Source: Lycorma delicatula (Eukaryota; Arthropoda; Insecta; Hemiptera; Fulgoridae). Taken from it: DNA of 64,000 bases. Position 1 is the stretch's first letter, and each line of letters opens with the position of its first letter. Below are positions 42,056 to 56,700 of the stretch, piece after piece. A program made the position numbers and the translations under genes. The stretch lies in NCBI RefSeq assembly GCF_047948215.1, contig NC_134461.1, forward strand, positions 127,854,512 through 127,918,511, in the 5' to 3' direction. The notes below the pieces were generated by a model. The model saw only the letters and a list, made by a program, of their open reading frames with translations. It made no database searches and was not told the origin of the DNA.

Positions 42056-44184
42056 TTCAAACACTTCATAAACATATTGACCAATCTGCTAATAAAGTTT
42101 AATATTAAATGAGATTTAAACCACCAAAACACAGTAAATAGATACGTTAAATTTACCATACTAATTCCAAGAATCGATTTTCACAGGATCCCGTATCTTC
42201 AGTTGGTAATTAATTCTATAATTTCATTAAAATAAATTGTTGTTATATTTTGTAAATTTGTTGAAATTGTTACCGTTTTATGAATTATGAAATTTATTAT
42301 GGATGAATACGCAAATTCTGCTGTCCAGTACTGGAATGATGTACTGAACTTTCCAACAAAGGAACAGTGTTTTAAATATTACATCATTTCAGTACTGAAC
42401 AGCAAAATTTGCATTTTCATCCATAATAAATTTTAAAATTTATAAAACTGTAACAATTTCAAAATTCAAAAATTACAAAAACAATTTATTTTAATGAAAT
42501 TATAGATTTAAATATACAGACTGAAGATGCGGGTTCTTGTGAAAATCAATTCATGGAATTAATATGGCAAGTTTAACTAATCTATTTACAGTGTTTCGGT
42601 GGTTAAAATTTTTTAAGAAATATGTATATATATATTTAAATTTTATTAAATAAACCACCTAGTACAAAATACTGAGGTAAGACATATCTTACCTTATTTT
42701 TTCATGAAAGTACTATTACAGGAAAGTGCTTTTAAATATAAAAGTATTGTTAAATATAGTTTAACAATACATAGGAATAACATGAGTCTTAAAAAAATTA
42801 ATTTCAGTAAATATAAATATACATAAAATTAAAAAGAACCTTATTTTTCGTATTTCTGTAATTACAACTAACTGATCAATACAAAATCTATAAATTTCTC
42901 TAAATTATACTGAAACCATTATTATGGAACAATGATTGAAACTAGCCCTACATGTAGTAAGCACAATCCATATAGAAATAATAATGTAATGGAATCAAAA
43001 CAAAGCAATAATATTCAGACACAATACTATTTTCAATAGCATAAAAAGAAAATAGTAATAAACATTTACAATAAAATCTGACCTGCAACTGGGTCTGGAT
43101 TTTCAAAGCTGCCTCAGTTTGTCCAAGACTCATCAACTGCATAGCAATTTCATTCATTTCTGCCAACCTCACTTCATTAGCTTTAAGATCTGACTGGAAA
43201 TCATCAAATTTCTTTTGCATAACTTCAACCTGTTCCAAATCTTCTCCAACATCTTGAACCTGAGCATGCATCTCCTACAACACAAAAAATTAAATTTATA
43301 ATTTATTTTAATCGCATATAATTGTAAATTATAATCTTAGATATGTAATTATATTTAAAAATACTATAATTATCAAGTATCTAAAATACTGTATCTATCA
43401 GCTGTTATTAATAATAAATATTGCACACACCATACTGCAATACTTTATATAATTGTTATTGTAAACTAGAACAATATATGCCTGGCATAGAGTACCAACT
43501 TATCATCATTCTGAACCTCTGAACTTCTCTCCTTATCATCCAAGTCTTAGGATAATTTGTAAAATTCTTCAATTTATAAAATGGAATATTTTTTTATAAT
43601 ATGACTAACATCTTGTCTGAAAGACAACCCATTTCATCATCAAATCTAATAATTTGTTTAAAACTGGAATTGCAGAACCTACTTACGTTTTCTGATATAA
43701 AATCATATTACCAACACAAAAGAGACGGCTTGATTATCTATTTAATATCTGGAACTAATTTAAACAAAAATAACAGACTAAAAATTGTAAAATACACATT
43801 ATAAAGGAATAATGAGTAATAATTGTTGACTAAAGTAATGAGTTTGTGTTTTTAATTATTTTATAAATATATATATATATTTGAATTCTGAAAATTCATC
43901 AACATACGGACCACTGTGGAAAAACAACAATTTAACCACCAAACAGTAAGAAAAAACTTAAAAAACACTAACACCAATAGTCAACCTTCACGGGATTCTG
44001 AAATATCAGTCAGTACTACTGATTGATAATGCAGGATCTCACAAAAGTCTACTGCTGTTGTGTTTTGTTTTTGTTTTTTTTTTTAGGTTTTTTGGTTACT
44101 GTGTTTGGTGGTCAAGTAGTTTTTTAGTGATTTTTTGAAAGCTCTATCTACATATATATATATATATATATATATTCACACACA

Positions 44185-44245
<61 letters not shown>

Positions 44246-44708
44246 GTCAAAAAATTCCTAATTGAAAATAAAATTATTCATACTAACTTCAAAAAGATTA
44301 CTATAGGTAATATTTGTTTGTTAACATACTTACAATACTTAGAAAAATTTATTACAAAAATTTTTTTATCTACACATAAATGGTTCATAAACAAAGAGTA
44401 ATAAAGAAAAAGCATTTTACCTTATCTTTTATCCATGTGGCTAATTCTGCAGCTTCTCTTACTAAAACATATGCCTTAACTGTTTCATTTAATTTATTTT
44501 GACGTTCACGAGCTAGAGCTAACAGTTGGTCATATTGTGTCTCAATCTGGTTTTGCCTGGCAGCAATTGAACTGCTATCAGCCAAATTTTGCTGAGAAGC
44601 TGTTAATCCTGCTTCCATTTTTTTAACATAAGCAGCAGGTACAAATCCTTGACGATCATTAACCTCTACTTTCCACCAATCCTGAAAAAAGCAAATAACC
44701 AATTACTG

Positions 44709-44748
<40 letters not shown>

Positions 44749-47700
44749 TAAAATACCTTTTATTCCCAAAGTGAAAAAAAAAGTTAATTATCTACATAAA
44801 AAAATTAAATAAAAATATGTTTCTAATAAATTTATTTAAATCACTTTTGCTGCAATTGTTATGATTACTTTTCAAATCACCTAAAATTTTCAAGTAATAT
44901 AAATCAGAAGCAATTCCACAGCTGCAACCTATTTTTCATTATACCTAGAAAATCTCATCACACAGAACACTGAAATACACTAAAATGGATATGCAGTATA
45001 CATTGCAGTATGTAGTATCAATGGATATGTTCTAAGGATAGAACATTAACAGAAATAGAAAACTTTATGTAGTTATATGAAGTTAGTTCTCTTAATTTCT
45101 TGTTGAAAAAATGGATTTTTTATCAAATAAAATTTATTCTTTAATTAGATGTATGTTAAGTAAAGAAGCAAAATGTGAACAAATGAACTAATAAAAAAAT
45201 TCTGTTGAGCCATGAACTCATTACTGATCAATTGTGAGTAGTCCATATATAAGTTGGATACCATAGCAATGTGTAAATATTTCATCTTGACTATGTTTTT
45301 ACCATTACTTCACTGCAATTGTAAAGTTGAAGTGAGAGCGATAAAGATGTAAAATGAACAGTTTCATGTTCCAACTGCTTTAAAAATGTGTTAACAACAG
45401 AAAGACATACATTAATTTGTTGCTTTACAATAACTATAAAGAGGTTATATGAGCACGTAAAGGGCAACTGAGATACAAGAGGCATCAATCAGAATCACTT
45501 TCTTTGAGAGTACTGATGTTACTATAGGCTATGGTGAACATAGCCTATAAAAATATATAGCTGACATATGATCATGTTTTGGTTCGTTACAGAGTACAAC
45601 TGGAAACATACCACCCACCCACCACTTTCACTAGTAAGCCTGGTGAAGGTGTGCTCATTATTCCTGAAACGAATGTAATTTTCAAGAATGACTTATGAAC
45701 TTATAGATCAGGTTGTCTACAACCATTATTGTTATGGCATTTAACATGCAAAATAAACTTCCACTTTTTTTTTTTTTTAATTTTATACAGAACAAATACT
45801 TAAAAACAGCAATTTTAAATAACTAGACTTCTAACTTTTATTTTGTGTAAAATTTTGGATATCTCAATGATTAAAACAAACAAATTTTAGACGAATTGTT
45901 TATGTCTGTTTAAAGCTCCCCAGTAAATAGTTTTTACTGAATATATATGGCTAATGTTTTACCATTATTAACTTGTAAATTTACCTATATTAACCATTAT
46001 TATTTAAATTAACAGTAATGTATTAATAAATGAGTAACTATAATTTCAATTTTACGTACTATAATTGTATTTTTTCCAACGTTTTCTTTCAAGTATTACT
46101 AATATACTTGCTTTTTTTACATTTGCTTTTTTTAAATAATATTATCACTATCTGCTATTTACATAACCCAGCTACTTCTGTTTTAATTCATTAACACTCT
46201 TGTAATGCTTTTCCTTATACCTTAAGACTGTTTTGCTGTAAAAAAAATTAGCAATAATGAGTCTGTTTTTTGTGTGGGTGAAAGTTAAAATTTGGAATTT
46301 ACAAAAGCTGGGAACTATTGAATAAAACTGCCAAAATTATAAAAATTCTAACTAAAACTCCTTAATTTCAAAATAATCGATCTTCATATAAATCCAAATG
46401 TAGTTATAACAGAAAATTATACTGAAATAGACTTATAAATTATTTTTGATGTAATATTAAATCAGTTATAACAGATCAAACAAATATCTACTTCAACTAT
46501 TTGTTGTCAATCTTATTTCTTCTAAAAAAAAAAAAGGGAGGTATAGACTCTTCCCATTTGGATGAAAAAAAGCATGAAATGCCTAGTGTTACTCCAGTTC
46601 AACTTTATTTTCACCTCTTCCCACACACAGTGGATTTTATAGTGTTTTAGAATTCATAAATTATTTGGTGATAAAAAAGTTGAATAAATTTGTACAGTCA
46701 AATCAAAAAGGACTATAAGTGAACGATAATACCTGGAAAAAGCTAGGTTGTAGACTTGGCTGACTAGTAAAACCTAGTCCTTCCCTGTGGAGACATTGGG
46801 ACCATCCAGAAGCGGAGGTTCGAATGTCTCGAGGAGACACGGAAGATCCCGATGGGGGCTTGGGAGCATGGCCAAGCTAGGGTGGGGCAGTCAGCTTCCA
46901 CGTCACACCAGGTTTAACTTGAGGTAATGCCGAAAGGTGATGCCAGTTACCCCCGGGGTGGTTAATAAGGATAAAAAAAAAAGAAGTAAAACCTAGTCCT
47001 AAAACGATAAAATGATGTTTGATAATTACATTTTTCCTTATAATTTTGTGTACTATGATCAATTTTTTATATCCTGCACATTTCATTAAAATAAAGAAAA
47101 GTTTACTTGATTTATAGATGATTGGTCACAATGTGTAACTAATTTTTAGTGTGCTATCTACTGAGAATCAAATGAAAATTATGCACAAAGTAAAACAAGA
47201 AAAATAACTCTTTTAAATCTATGTACACTAAAAGTAAAGCTCATAAAAGCGAAACTCTCTCACTAATTTATCTTAATTGATTAATATTTATAATAAAGAT
47301 GGGGGGGGGGGAGGGAATTGAAACGTACCTTGTTATTTGAATTAAGTAATGTCAACACATCTCCTTTCTTCATAGAAACTTCACGTGGTGATTTTTCTGT
47401 GTAATCATATAATGCAACAACACACTCTTTGCCAGTAACATCGATCACAGGTGTCTCTTGTTGCTGTAATTACAGATACACAAAAAACAAATTATATTTA
47501 GAATTCAATTATATTATCACTTCTTCCACAAAATTTACAATTTAGAGAAAAGTCAAATCATACCAATTCAGCCTAATATAATAAAATCTCAAAATAAAAA
47601 TAGAAAAAATCCAACACTGATTAATAAATCTTTAAATTATGTAAAATACTGTCAGATATAATTCTAGCTTTTTTAAAATTTAATTAAATCAGACAAGATC

Positions 47701-50700
47701 TTAATTCCCTTTGGCAATCAGATTAGAAAATAAGCAAACAGATCTGCTTATTTTTCATATAGTCAGGTTATACAATCAGGGATATTCTGAAGTAAGATCT
47801 GGCTGAATAATAACTATCTTTAAACAGCACTGATTTTGTCCTTGAACTTACATCATAGATCTCATTATGAGAAAATTCATTGCATTAAATATACATAATA
47901 TAAAACCCTAATTCTGGTTTAGAGTTATTCAGTTAAGCTTAATATGCTCAGCCAAAAAATTAGAATATGATACATATGCAAACAAAAGAGGGTGAAAAAT
48001 AGGTAGAAAGAGCTAACTTTAAACTTAAATTTCAATTTTCCCAACAAATAAAAACCATTTGTTTTTTTATTGTTTATTAGTTGGATTTTTTCCATTAAAA
48101 GAATATTTAATAAATACTGAAGTTAGATCCTAAAATTGAAAACTTCAGTTTAAATTTTTCTATAACCGAGTGTAATTTTGAGTAAAATATTACTGAATGA
48201 CTTTAAAAAGTTGGTAAAAGAATTGATCATACTTAAAATAGGATCGGTTAAAAGAGTTATTAATGGTTCTGAAATTGTATGATCAATTTATGGAACTAAG
48301 TATTTAACAATAAATACACATCAAAAACATATTTCTTTATATTAAATCTTCTGATTAAGTACAAAAAAAGCTGAGCCGATTTACCAACAATAAAAAATAC
48401 ACATTTCCTATCATGTTCCTTCATTCCAGCTACTAAATCCACTTCTTTGTATCTGCAAAACTACTCTATTCTTGATATGATCTATATAATGTATAAAATC
48501 AATTGTACAAATAATTTATTTTCATATACAGGGTCATTCACGGGAACCGGATGTTTTTGAAGTGGGTTGTACACGGACGTTCGTGGTGGGAGGGGCACGT
48601 GGCTGGTGTCTGACGTTTCCTTTGTTCATAGCATTTACATTTTAGTCGTTGAGATGGAGCCGTCAGTTTAATATCCATCGTAATGCAAGTGTCCCTTCTC
48701 GTAACACAATATTGCGATGGGTAAACAACCTTCGAACAAGTGGTTCAATATTGAAGAAAAAATCACTGGGTTCCCGACGAACTGCTAGCACTCCGGAGAA
48801 CATCGAACGAGTAAGGGAAGCCATTGTCAGAAGCCCACACCGCTCTATTCAGAGGCATTCAGCAGCGCTTCAAATGAGCACAAGTACGGTAAGACGAATT
48901 CTGCATACAGACCAGCATTTCCATCTTTACAAGATAGCCGTCGTGCAGAGTTAAACGAGCAAGATTTCACGCAGCAATTACAATTTTGTCGACAAATGCT
49001 TACCATTTTTGAAGAAAATGAAAATTTGTTATTGTTAATGAGTGATGAAGCCCATTTTCATCTGAATGGCTTCGTCAACAAACTAGAATTGTCGGTATTG
49101 GGCAGAAAGAAACCCACACAGCTTCACGAGAGACCACTTCATAGCCCAAAGGTGACTGTCTGGTGTGCAATAGGAAAGATAGGTGTTATTGGACCATATT
49201 TTTTTTAAAGAAAATGACGCTGCCGTAACTGTAACAGCTGATCGTTACATTGCGATGTTGAATACGTTTTTCATCCCTGAGTTACGAAACCGGGGAATCG
49301 ATTTTCAAAATGTGTTATTCCAGCAGGATGGAGCTACAGCGCACACAGCAAGGGCAACGATGGCTGTTCTCCGCAACTTGTTTCCGGGACAGATCATTTC
49401 CAGATTCAGCGACATTCCTTGGCCCCCTCGGTCCCCCGACTTGAGTAGTAATGATTTTTTTCTGTGGAGGTTTCTGAAATCGCGTGTGTACGGCAATAAA
49501 CCGCGTACATTGGAGGACCTAAAGATTGCAATTCGTTTCACGTCACCCAGATTGATGTAGACATGCTGCAAAGAATTGAGGCCAGTTACCATGAAAGGCT
49601 ACAACAATGTATTGCCCAAAATGGACATCACTTGCCGGACATAATTTTTCGTTCATGAGTAAGTAACAATTGCTTTGATTTAACAAGTGTTTCATTACCA
49701 ATAAAACTTTTTTAAAGTAAATATTCAATTTTTTATGATTATTTTAAAAACATCCGGTTCCTGTGAATGACCCTGTATATCAGTATATCCAAAGTTTTTA
49801 TTTATACTTAAAATAGTACATCAACCATAATCTTAGAAGATTTTGAGACTACATTTTAAGAGACATTAAAGAATGATACACATAAAAAACAACAAATGGC
49901 ATGTAACAACACTTGAAAAAATAAAAGAATGGTCAGATCTATGGTGAACCACAGCCTTACTCCTCATGTGTTTCCCAGGAAAAAGCTCTTTCTAAATATT
50001 AACAGAATCGAACCAAATAATATTTATAGAAAAATTTTCTTTCTGAATTTGATTAAAGCTACTTCTTTCTTACACATAAAAATAAATATAAAGCACCACA
50101 TTAACAATGATGACAATGTGAACTATCAGCACACTACATCATATTAGGTAGCCTCAAATCCATACCGAACATAGTAAAAATTATTCCAGATACACTGATT
50201 ACTGGATACTGAAGTAAGTATAAATTCTAACTTAGTTTTATTTATTATACACATACTCTAAAGCAGACTTTTTGGAGTTTTTGTAATCAATGCCTGGATA
50301 CTGATAACTGTAACTGGTTTTCTATACTTATAGAAAATTTCAAGATACACACAAAGCTGATGTTACTACTGGCATAAGAAATCTAAAATAATCTCGTTAA
50401 AATATGTGTACATAAATATTTTTAATAAAATGTCTTTTTCTTGATAAGTAGTAAACATTTATGGATAAAACCAACAGTTGATTAAAAAAATTATGAGTAA
50501 AAATAAAGAGAAACTAAATCCAAATAGAATTAGTATAGCTGAACAAAAATTTTTATTTGTTAAACATATGTATAACAGTGAAGACTATCCACCTGTTCAC
50601 ATCACTTTAAAAGAAGTTGAAAAAAAAGCTTTTAAAAGAATCTCTATTAAATTGTCCCTTAACAGCAAAATAAAATTATTTATAAAAATAATTTTTCATT

Positions 50701-53700
50701 TACTTACTCATTATTTCTTGTTATTTTCTTCACTTTGCACTTTTACAGAGATTTCTACTTCATCAGAATGTATGTATATGCATGGATATTCATTAAAAAA
50801 AAAACCTCTAATATAGAAACATGTTAATGATTTCGGTCACTAATCTTGAACATGAAATGGTAAACATATCGCTCTAAATTTAACATTTCTAAAGTATGTT
50901 TTTAATTAATTTTTATACATCTGTACATATATTCTGATGAATCAAATCTCTGATCAAATGTTAAATGTAAAGAAAAAAATAATAATAAGCAGTTAGCAAA
51001 TTATAAGTTACTTTTACAAATAATTTAAAAGATGTACCACAATATACAGAATAACTTCACTAATGTTAAAAAACTAAATGAAAAAAATTTGTACAAACAT
51101 TAGTAAAAATATTAATTTAAAAAAAATTAACTATTTACCCGACATGACTGAGCTTGTTCTCTCAGCGACAAAATGGTATTGCCAAACGCTTCTAAATCAG
51201 AAACAAGTGCTTCATGTTTTTTTAACAAAGCTTCTGAAGAATCTTCATCCTTTCCATAATCTTGATTACAGACCATCGGTTCTTTTTCTTTAATCCATGA
51301 TTCAGCTTCATTAGCATCTGCAAAGTACTGATGAGCCTGAAGTGAATCTTCCAGATCTTGTTTACGCTATAATCAAACAAAAATACCTCTATCAATTTAG
51401 ATATATAAAATATGAGAAAAAAAGAACAAACAAAAACGCACACAATATTTAATAATATATAAAAACATACAAAATATTTAAAAATAGGAAATTTTTTCAT
51501 TAGTCACTGGTTTGCTTCTAAGAATGAAATAATGGCTATCTACAAAGTTAAATAATAGCACTGAAAATCAAACCAGCTATCCACTGATGATTAGACATAT
51601 ATGGTGGGTAAGATATATTATCCAAATTATAATAATCCCTTGAAGGTGAAACCCAAAAGAACATGATTCATTGTTTTCTACTGCTGGAGTGGTTAGGAAG
51701 TTTTAAAAAAACTATTTCTCATAAAACTAAGAAATATTACTGATTAACAAACTAAATAGTCTTAGTTCTTATATTCAATTAACATTTAAATATCCCTGAA
51801 ATGTACACTTACAATGAGTCCATGACTGTGCTGTTATTCTTGGTGGTGTTATTTATTTGTTATGTTATTTATAAAGGGAGGGGTACGTCAATTTTCTGTT
51901 GCATTGCTATTCAATTCATACATTAAGAGCAATAACAATGAAACTTAAAAAGTTTGTATTATAATAAAACATGGATTAGAATTATTAGTATTCCTCCTTC
52001 TTGTCTATAAAACAACTACAATAAAATAAACCAGTTGGAGTAAAAAAATCAACAAAGAATGGATGATACATTACATACATATAGAGATATAAGATACAAG
52101 ATATAAACAAAAATAAAGTTGTCGGTTAAGACATTACGTTTTTGAACTGCAATATTTTACAGAGTAAAAAGTAACAAGAAAACAATTATTCATACCTGAA
52201 TAGCTTTGTCTTTAAGCTGATTCCAATGATCGTTGAGATTTCCAACTCTTACTTTAATTTCATCTGAAGCAAAGTGGCGTTCATCCATCATTTGCTGACC
52301 AGACTGGCAAACCATAAGGATTCGATTTTCATGATTATTTATTTCAGCAAGTACCGCCTGATGTTTCTTCATAAGATTTTGTACACCGATTAAATCACGT
52401 CCTAAATTGAAGCAAAAAAAATTAACTATAAGAAGAGCAATAAATAATCATGTTTTATGCATTTTGAACAAAGTTATTTTTGGTTAAAAATGAATTAACA
52501 ATCAAAAGTTCAATTGATCATCTGTTGCCACTAATGACCAACATTATAAATCCTTCATCATAAATGTTCACCCTTCTTGAAATCAACGACACCAACCTGT
52601 CTTACTTTGGTGTCAAGTCATAACATTCAGTTTATAAGCATCAGAAATTTGCCAATGTATTTCAACTGTAGAATTGTTTTTACTATCAAAAATCAAGTTA
52701 ATCCTATTTCACACTTGGTGGAATGAAAAACTATAGCACTCAATATGAATGGATAAAATATAAACTAACCACAAAATAACTAAACTACTGTTGTTAACAG
52801 CAGACTATTGATTAAAACAATGGACCTACACAAGTGTCATCTGTTTACATCGTACATATAGGTGGAGCCAAGTTGAAAGAATTGAAAAGCAATTGAACAT
52901 TTTTGTACAGTTTTCTTTAGATTAATTTTATTTCGTTTTTAAAGTTTATTCATTAACAAATTATAATAAACAATGTTAATACATGAAAAAAAATCTTTTC
53001 TGACCTTTTTAATTAAGTTCAACTTTGTTATTTTAATTCTTAAATTACAGGATAATTAACACCCTGAATGCAAGGTTTTCTACAATTGTTTACTTTTAAA
53101 TTTAACAAAAAAAAAATTATCATACCTGGCCTGTTAAAATTTCTTAACAAATTTCATTACTTTTGTGGATAAAACCATTAATGCTTTCGAGTTTAATAAT
53201 AATCTACGGCAACAACCAATCAATTGACAACTACATCAGTGGAGCAGAATATATATGAACGTGGTTCAGGGTAAATTTGGGCTGTCTGGGAAAATTCCAT
53301 GGAAATTTTTACCAGTTATGAAAAATAAAAATGACGACATAGATATCAAATGATGTATTCATATCATTTTCACAATTATTAACTAGAATAATTGATCTTT
53401 TAACAAGTTTTGAAAGGAAACATTCATCCTATTGAGTATTAGGCGTAATGAGAACAAAGGTAGCATTATCATTCCAGGTGGGCGATGACTCATAGACCCA
53501 AATTGCGACAGACAAGGGGCGCATTACTGATAAGATGCATTGTGGTCACCAGTGTATGCGTCTCGTCTCCACTCTACTGCACTATTCATTTAGTTGCTTT
53601 TGGGTAGGGAATAGTATCTCTTTGTTTTTATTAGTTGGCCGACTGCAAACGTATCGTTTTCTTTTAATAGTGTTAAGTGATATACACAATATACAGTGTA

Positions 53701-56700
53701 GAGAGTATAAAATATCGCAATTGTACATTAATTAACTATGTCAACATTTAAAAGTAAGCAAGACATAAACTGTGCATTTTCATTTCGTTTTCAAAAGTAT
53801 TCATTTCATGTAATGGTATTTATCATGTATTATACCTTTTAAAGAGATCTTTGGACAGAACACTTTAATGGTGGAAAATACCATTTTATGAGATTTTCCT
53901 CAATCAATCGTATAAAAATATTCAAAACATCAAGTCATTGACAGTCTCCACAAAGATAAAGGAAGGCTGCCTTTTCTTAATGACTTGAACTGATTATCAT
54001 TATTGCACTCATTACAGGTAATTGTCCATTTTACCATAATATTAAAACAATTTCTCATTACCGTACCTTTAACAAAATAGTTAAACAATCCTACAGACAT
54101 CGAATCGGCAGATTTTTTATTAGCCCTACAATATTTATGTATTTCTAAAAATAAAACAGAAACAAATTTCAGCACCTGAGACGTAAATGATGGTAACTCG
54201 ATGGATTTATGACAATTTACCTCTCAGATGCTAATTTGAATTCTAATAATTAGTTTAATAAGTAAGTAATCTTTTTTTAACATGTCTCTTAGATTAAGCC
54301 TAACACATTTATTTTATTTTGTGTCCTCTTCAGTAGTAATCTTCCCATGAAGCCATCACAATACAGCCAATATTAGACTATTTTATTTGTTGAGTTGTGA
54401 TTATTTATTACTTGGTCTTAAAATAATTTTTTGAATAAATTAAGTGTCTGCAACCGATGTATTTTTATTACCTCTCTTTTTATAACTCTATCATATATAA
54501 TAAATTGGTCTGTAGAACATAATAAACCCTCACCTTAGTTTTGGATAAATTTCTGAGCGAAAAAACTGTGTTTGGGGGAAATTTCAGGGATCTGAACATT
54601 TTTTGCTCCCCTGGACTACATTAACCTCACTTCATAGTTATTACTATTTTCTTTTGCTTTAATACTAACCTCTGTTAGTTGATGCTGCAACTGGTTCTTT
54701 CTCTCTGATCCACGCTTCCTCATCTTCAATATCTCTAAAGAGTTGCTGTACTTGCAATGAATCGAGAAGACGCTGCTTTCTAATACTCATTGGACGTTGC
54801 AAAGCTGCATAACGCTCAGTCAAAGCATCCTGTAAAAAACCAAACTAAAATTAATATTTTGTAAAATTTAGAGACATTACTTGCATAATCTACTTGCAGC
54901 TGATTTTTAAACATAAGTATTGATGAAAAAAAACTGTTTTCCAAAATCAATATGAATGATATTGATGATTTTTCATTTATTTTTATTTTGACCGATTCAT
55001 AATAGTTTTGAAACAAATAACCATATCATGATAGCAGTAACGTTACAGAAAATATTCATTAGAAAAGTGTTAGAAGCTCAGAAAATGGCAATAGTAAAAG
55101 TAAGAAACCTAGTAAAGGAATATTTTTAATAGTAAAAAAGCAGTTGATGGAGGAAACGTATTTAAGCAAATTGAATGGAATACTAAGCTTGCTGTAAAAA
55201 CAGCAAGCTCTAATAAATACCTCAATTTCAATTATATAAATAGCTTTTTACTAATGTGCCTAATTTGTGCTGTAGTCACTGACATGATTGGATACAATAA
55301 ATAAAACTGCAGATAACAAAGTCAACTACTCTGAATTATTTCCTATTATAAACTGAAAAATACATACAGTTTACAGCTTTATATATTACAGTTCATGTAT
55401 TTTAACCTATCATAACAGGTTCTCTATTTTGTAGTTTTATCTTTAACTCTTTCATTCTTCATTAGAAAATACTTATATTCTGATGATAATCTGAGAAGGG
55501 TTCTTCATGTAGCAATAACACATATTTAATATCCTTTTTAATATCACTTAAAGCTTTAATTAACAACCAGGCTACAGTTACATAGTTTGTAATATTTTTC
55601 AAATTAATTTCATTATCACTCATATTCCAAAAAATACTTCTTGTTTACAATTAATTACAAAATTTATAGATAAACATGTAAGTAATCAAGAAAAATATTA
55701 AGTAAGAATAAAACTATATGAACAAAGAAAAAGTAGCTAATAAAACATCCCTGTAATTATTGCTGCAGTCAAATAATTCTTAATTTCTTTTAACAGGAAT
55801 TCAGATGATTTTAAACAAGAAAATTCAAAAACACCTTAAAAATAAAGTAATAATTCATTTTAAATAAAAGTAAAATGTCAGAATGGAATAAAAAACATCA
55901 ATCAAAATTATCATTATTTAAATTTACATTGCTGAAAAAAACAATTAATTTGCATCTGAATTTTTTCCAATAAATTTACTTATATTATTTTAAAATAAAC
56001 ATATTACATAATATTTTTTAAATGCTTGGAATATGAAAAAAAAAGAAATCACCATGCCTTGTGTGCACTAGGGATTGAAAAGTCAAAGATTTCTTAATTA
56101 CCATCCTGTAATACACAATTATGAGTAATCGTGCCTCATCCATTTTACTAATTTGACAGTTTTTCCTTGAACATTTTTATATTTTTTAAATTTATGTAAT
56201 TTTCATATATTGAAATAATGTAAAAACACATTTCTGTTAAATTTTATAAAACTACTTGTGAATGAACTTTTACAATTTGTTACACTGTGTAAATAATCAA
56301 TACTGTGAATTTATTTTTCATAAATTAGTGTTTACATTTCTTTTAATAATTTCTTACCATATATTAAGACACAAAATTTTTGTAAAAGCTTTCTAGAAAG
56401 AATTAAAAAATATATACCAAGTATTTAATATATTATATTGCAAAATAATTAATTAATAAATAAATAAACTATTAATAATAATAATATACATAATTAATAA
56501 TAAATTTAATATTATATTAAAATAAATGCATTATATTTAATTTACCGTGAGTACCAACAGAAAGATTTATTTTGGAAAAAATATAACAGTAAACATTAAT
56601 TTAAATATAAAGCATGATAAAGAAGCATAATAGAAGAATTATAGAATAAAGAAGTTGTTTAGTAGAATTGAAAAAAAAAATGGATTCCACTTGTTTTATT

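Noticed and set aside
44152..44243. A CRISPR-like or satellite array
   Set aside because: It is a simple compound dinucleotide microsatellite.
49305..49592. A 95-codon minus-strand open frame
   Set aside because: It is the antisense shadow of the mariner transposase catalytic region.
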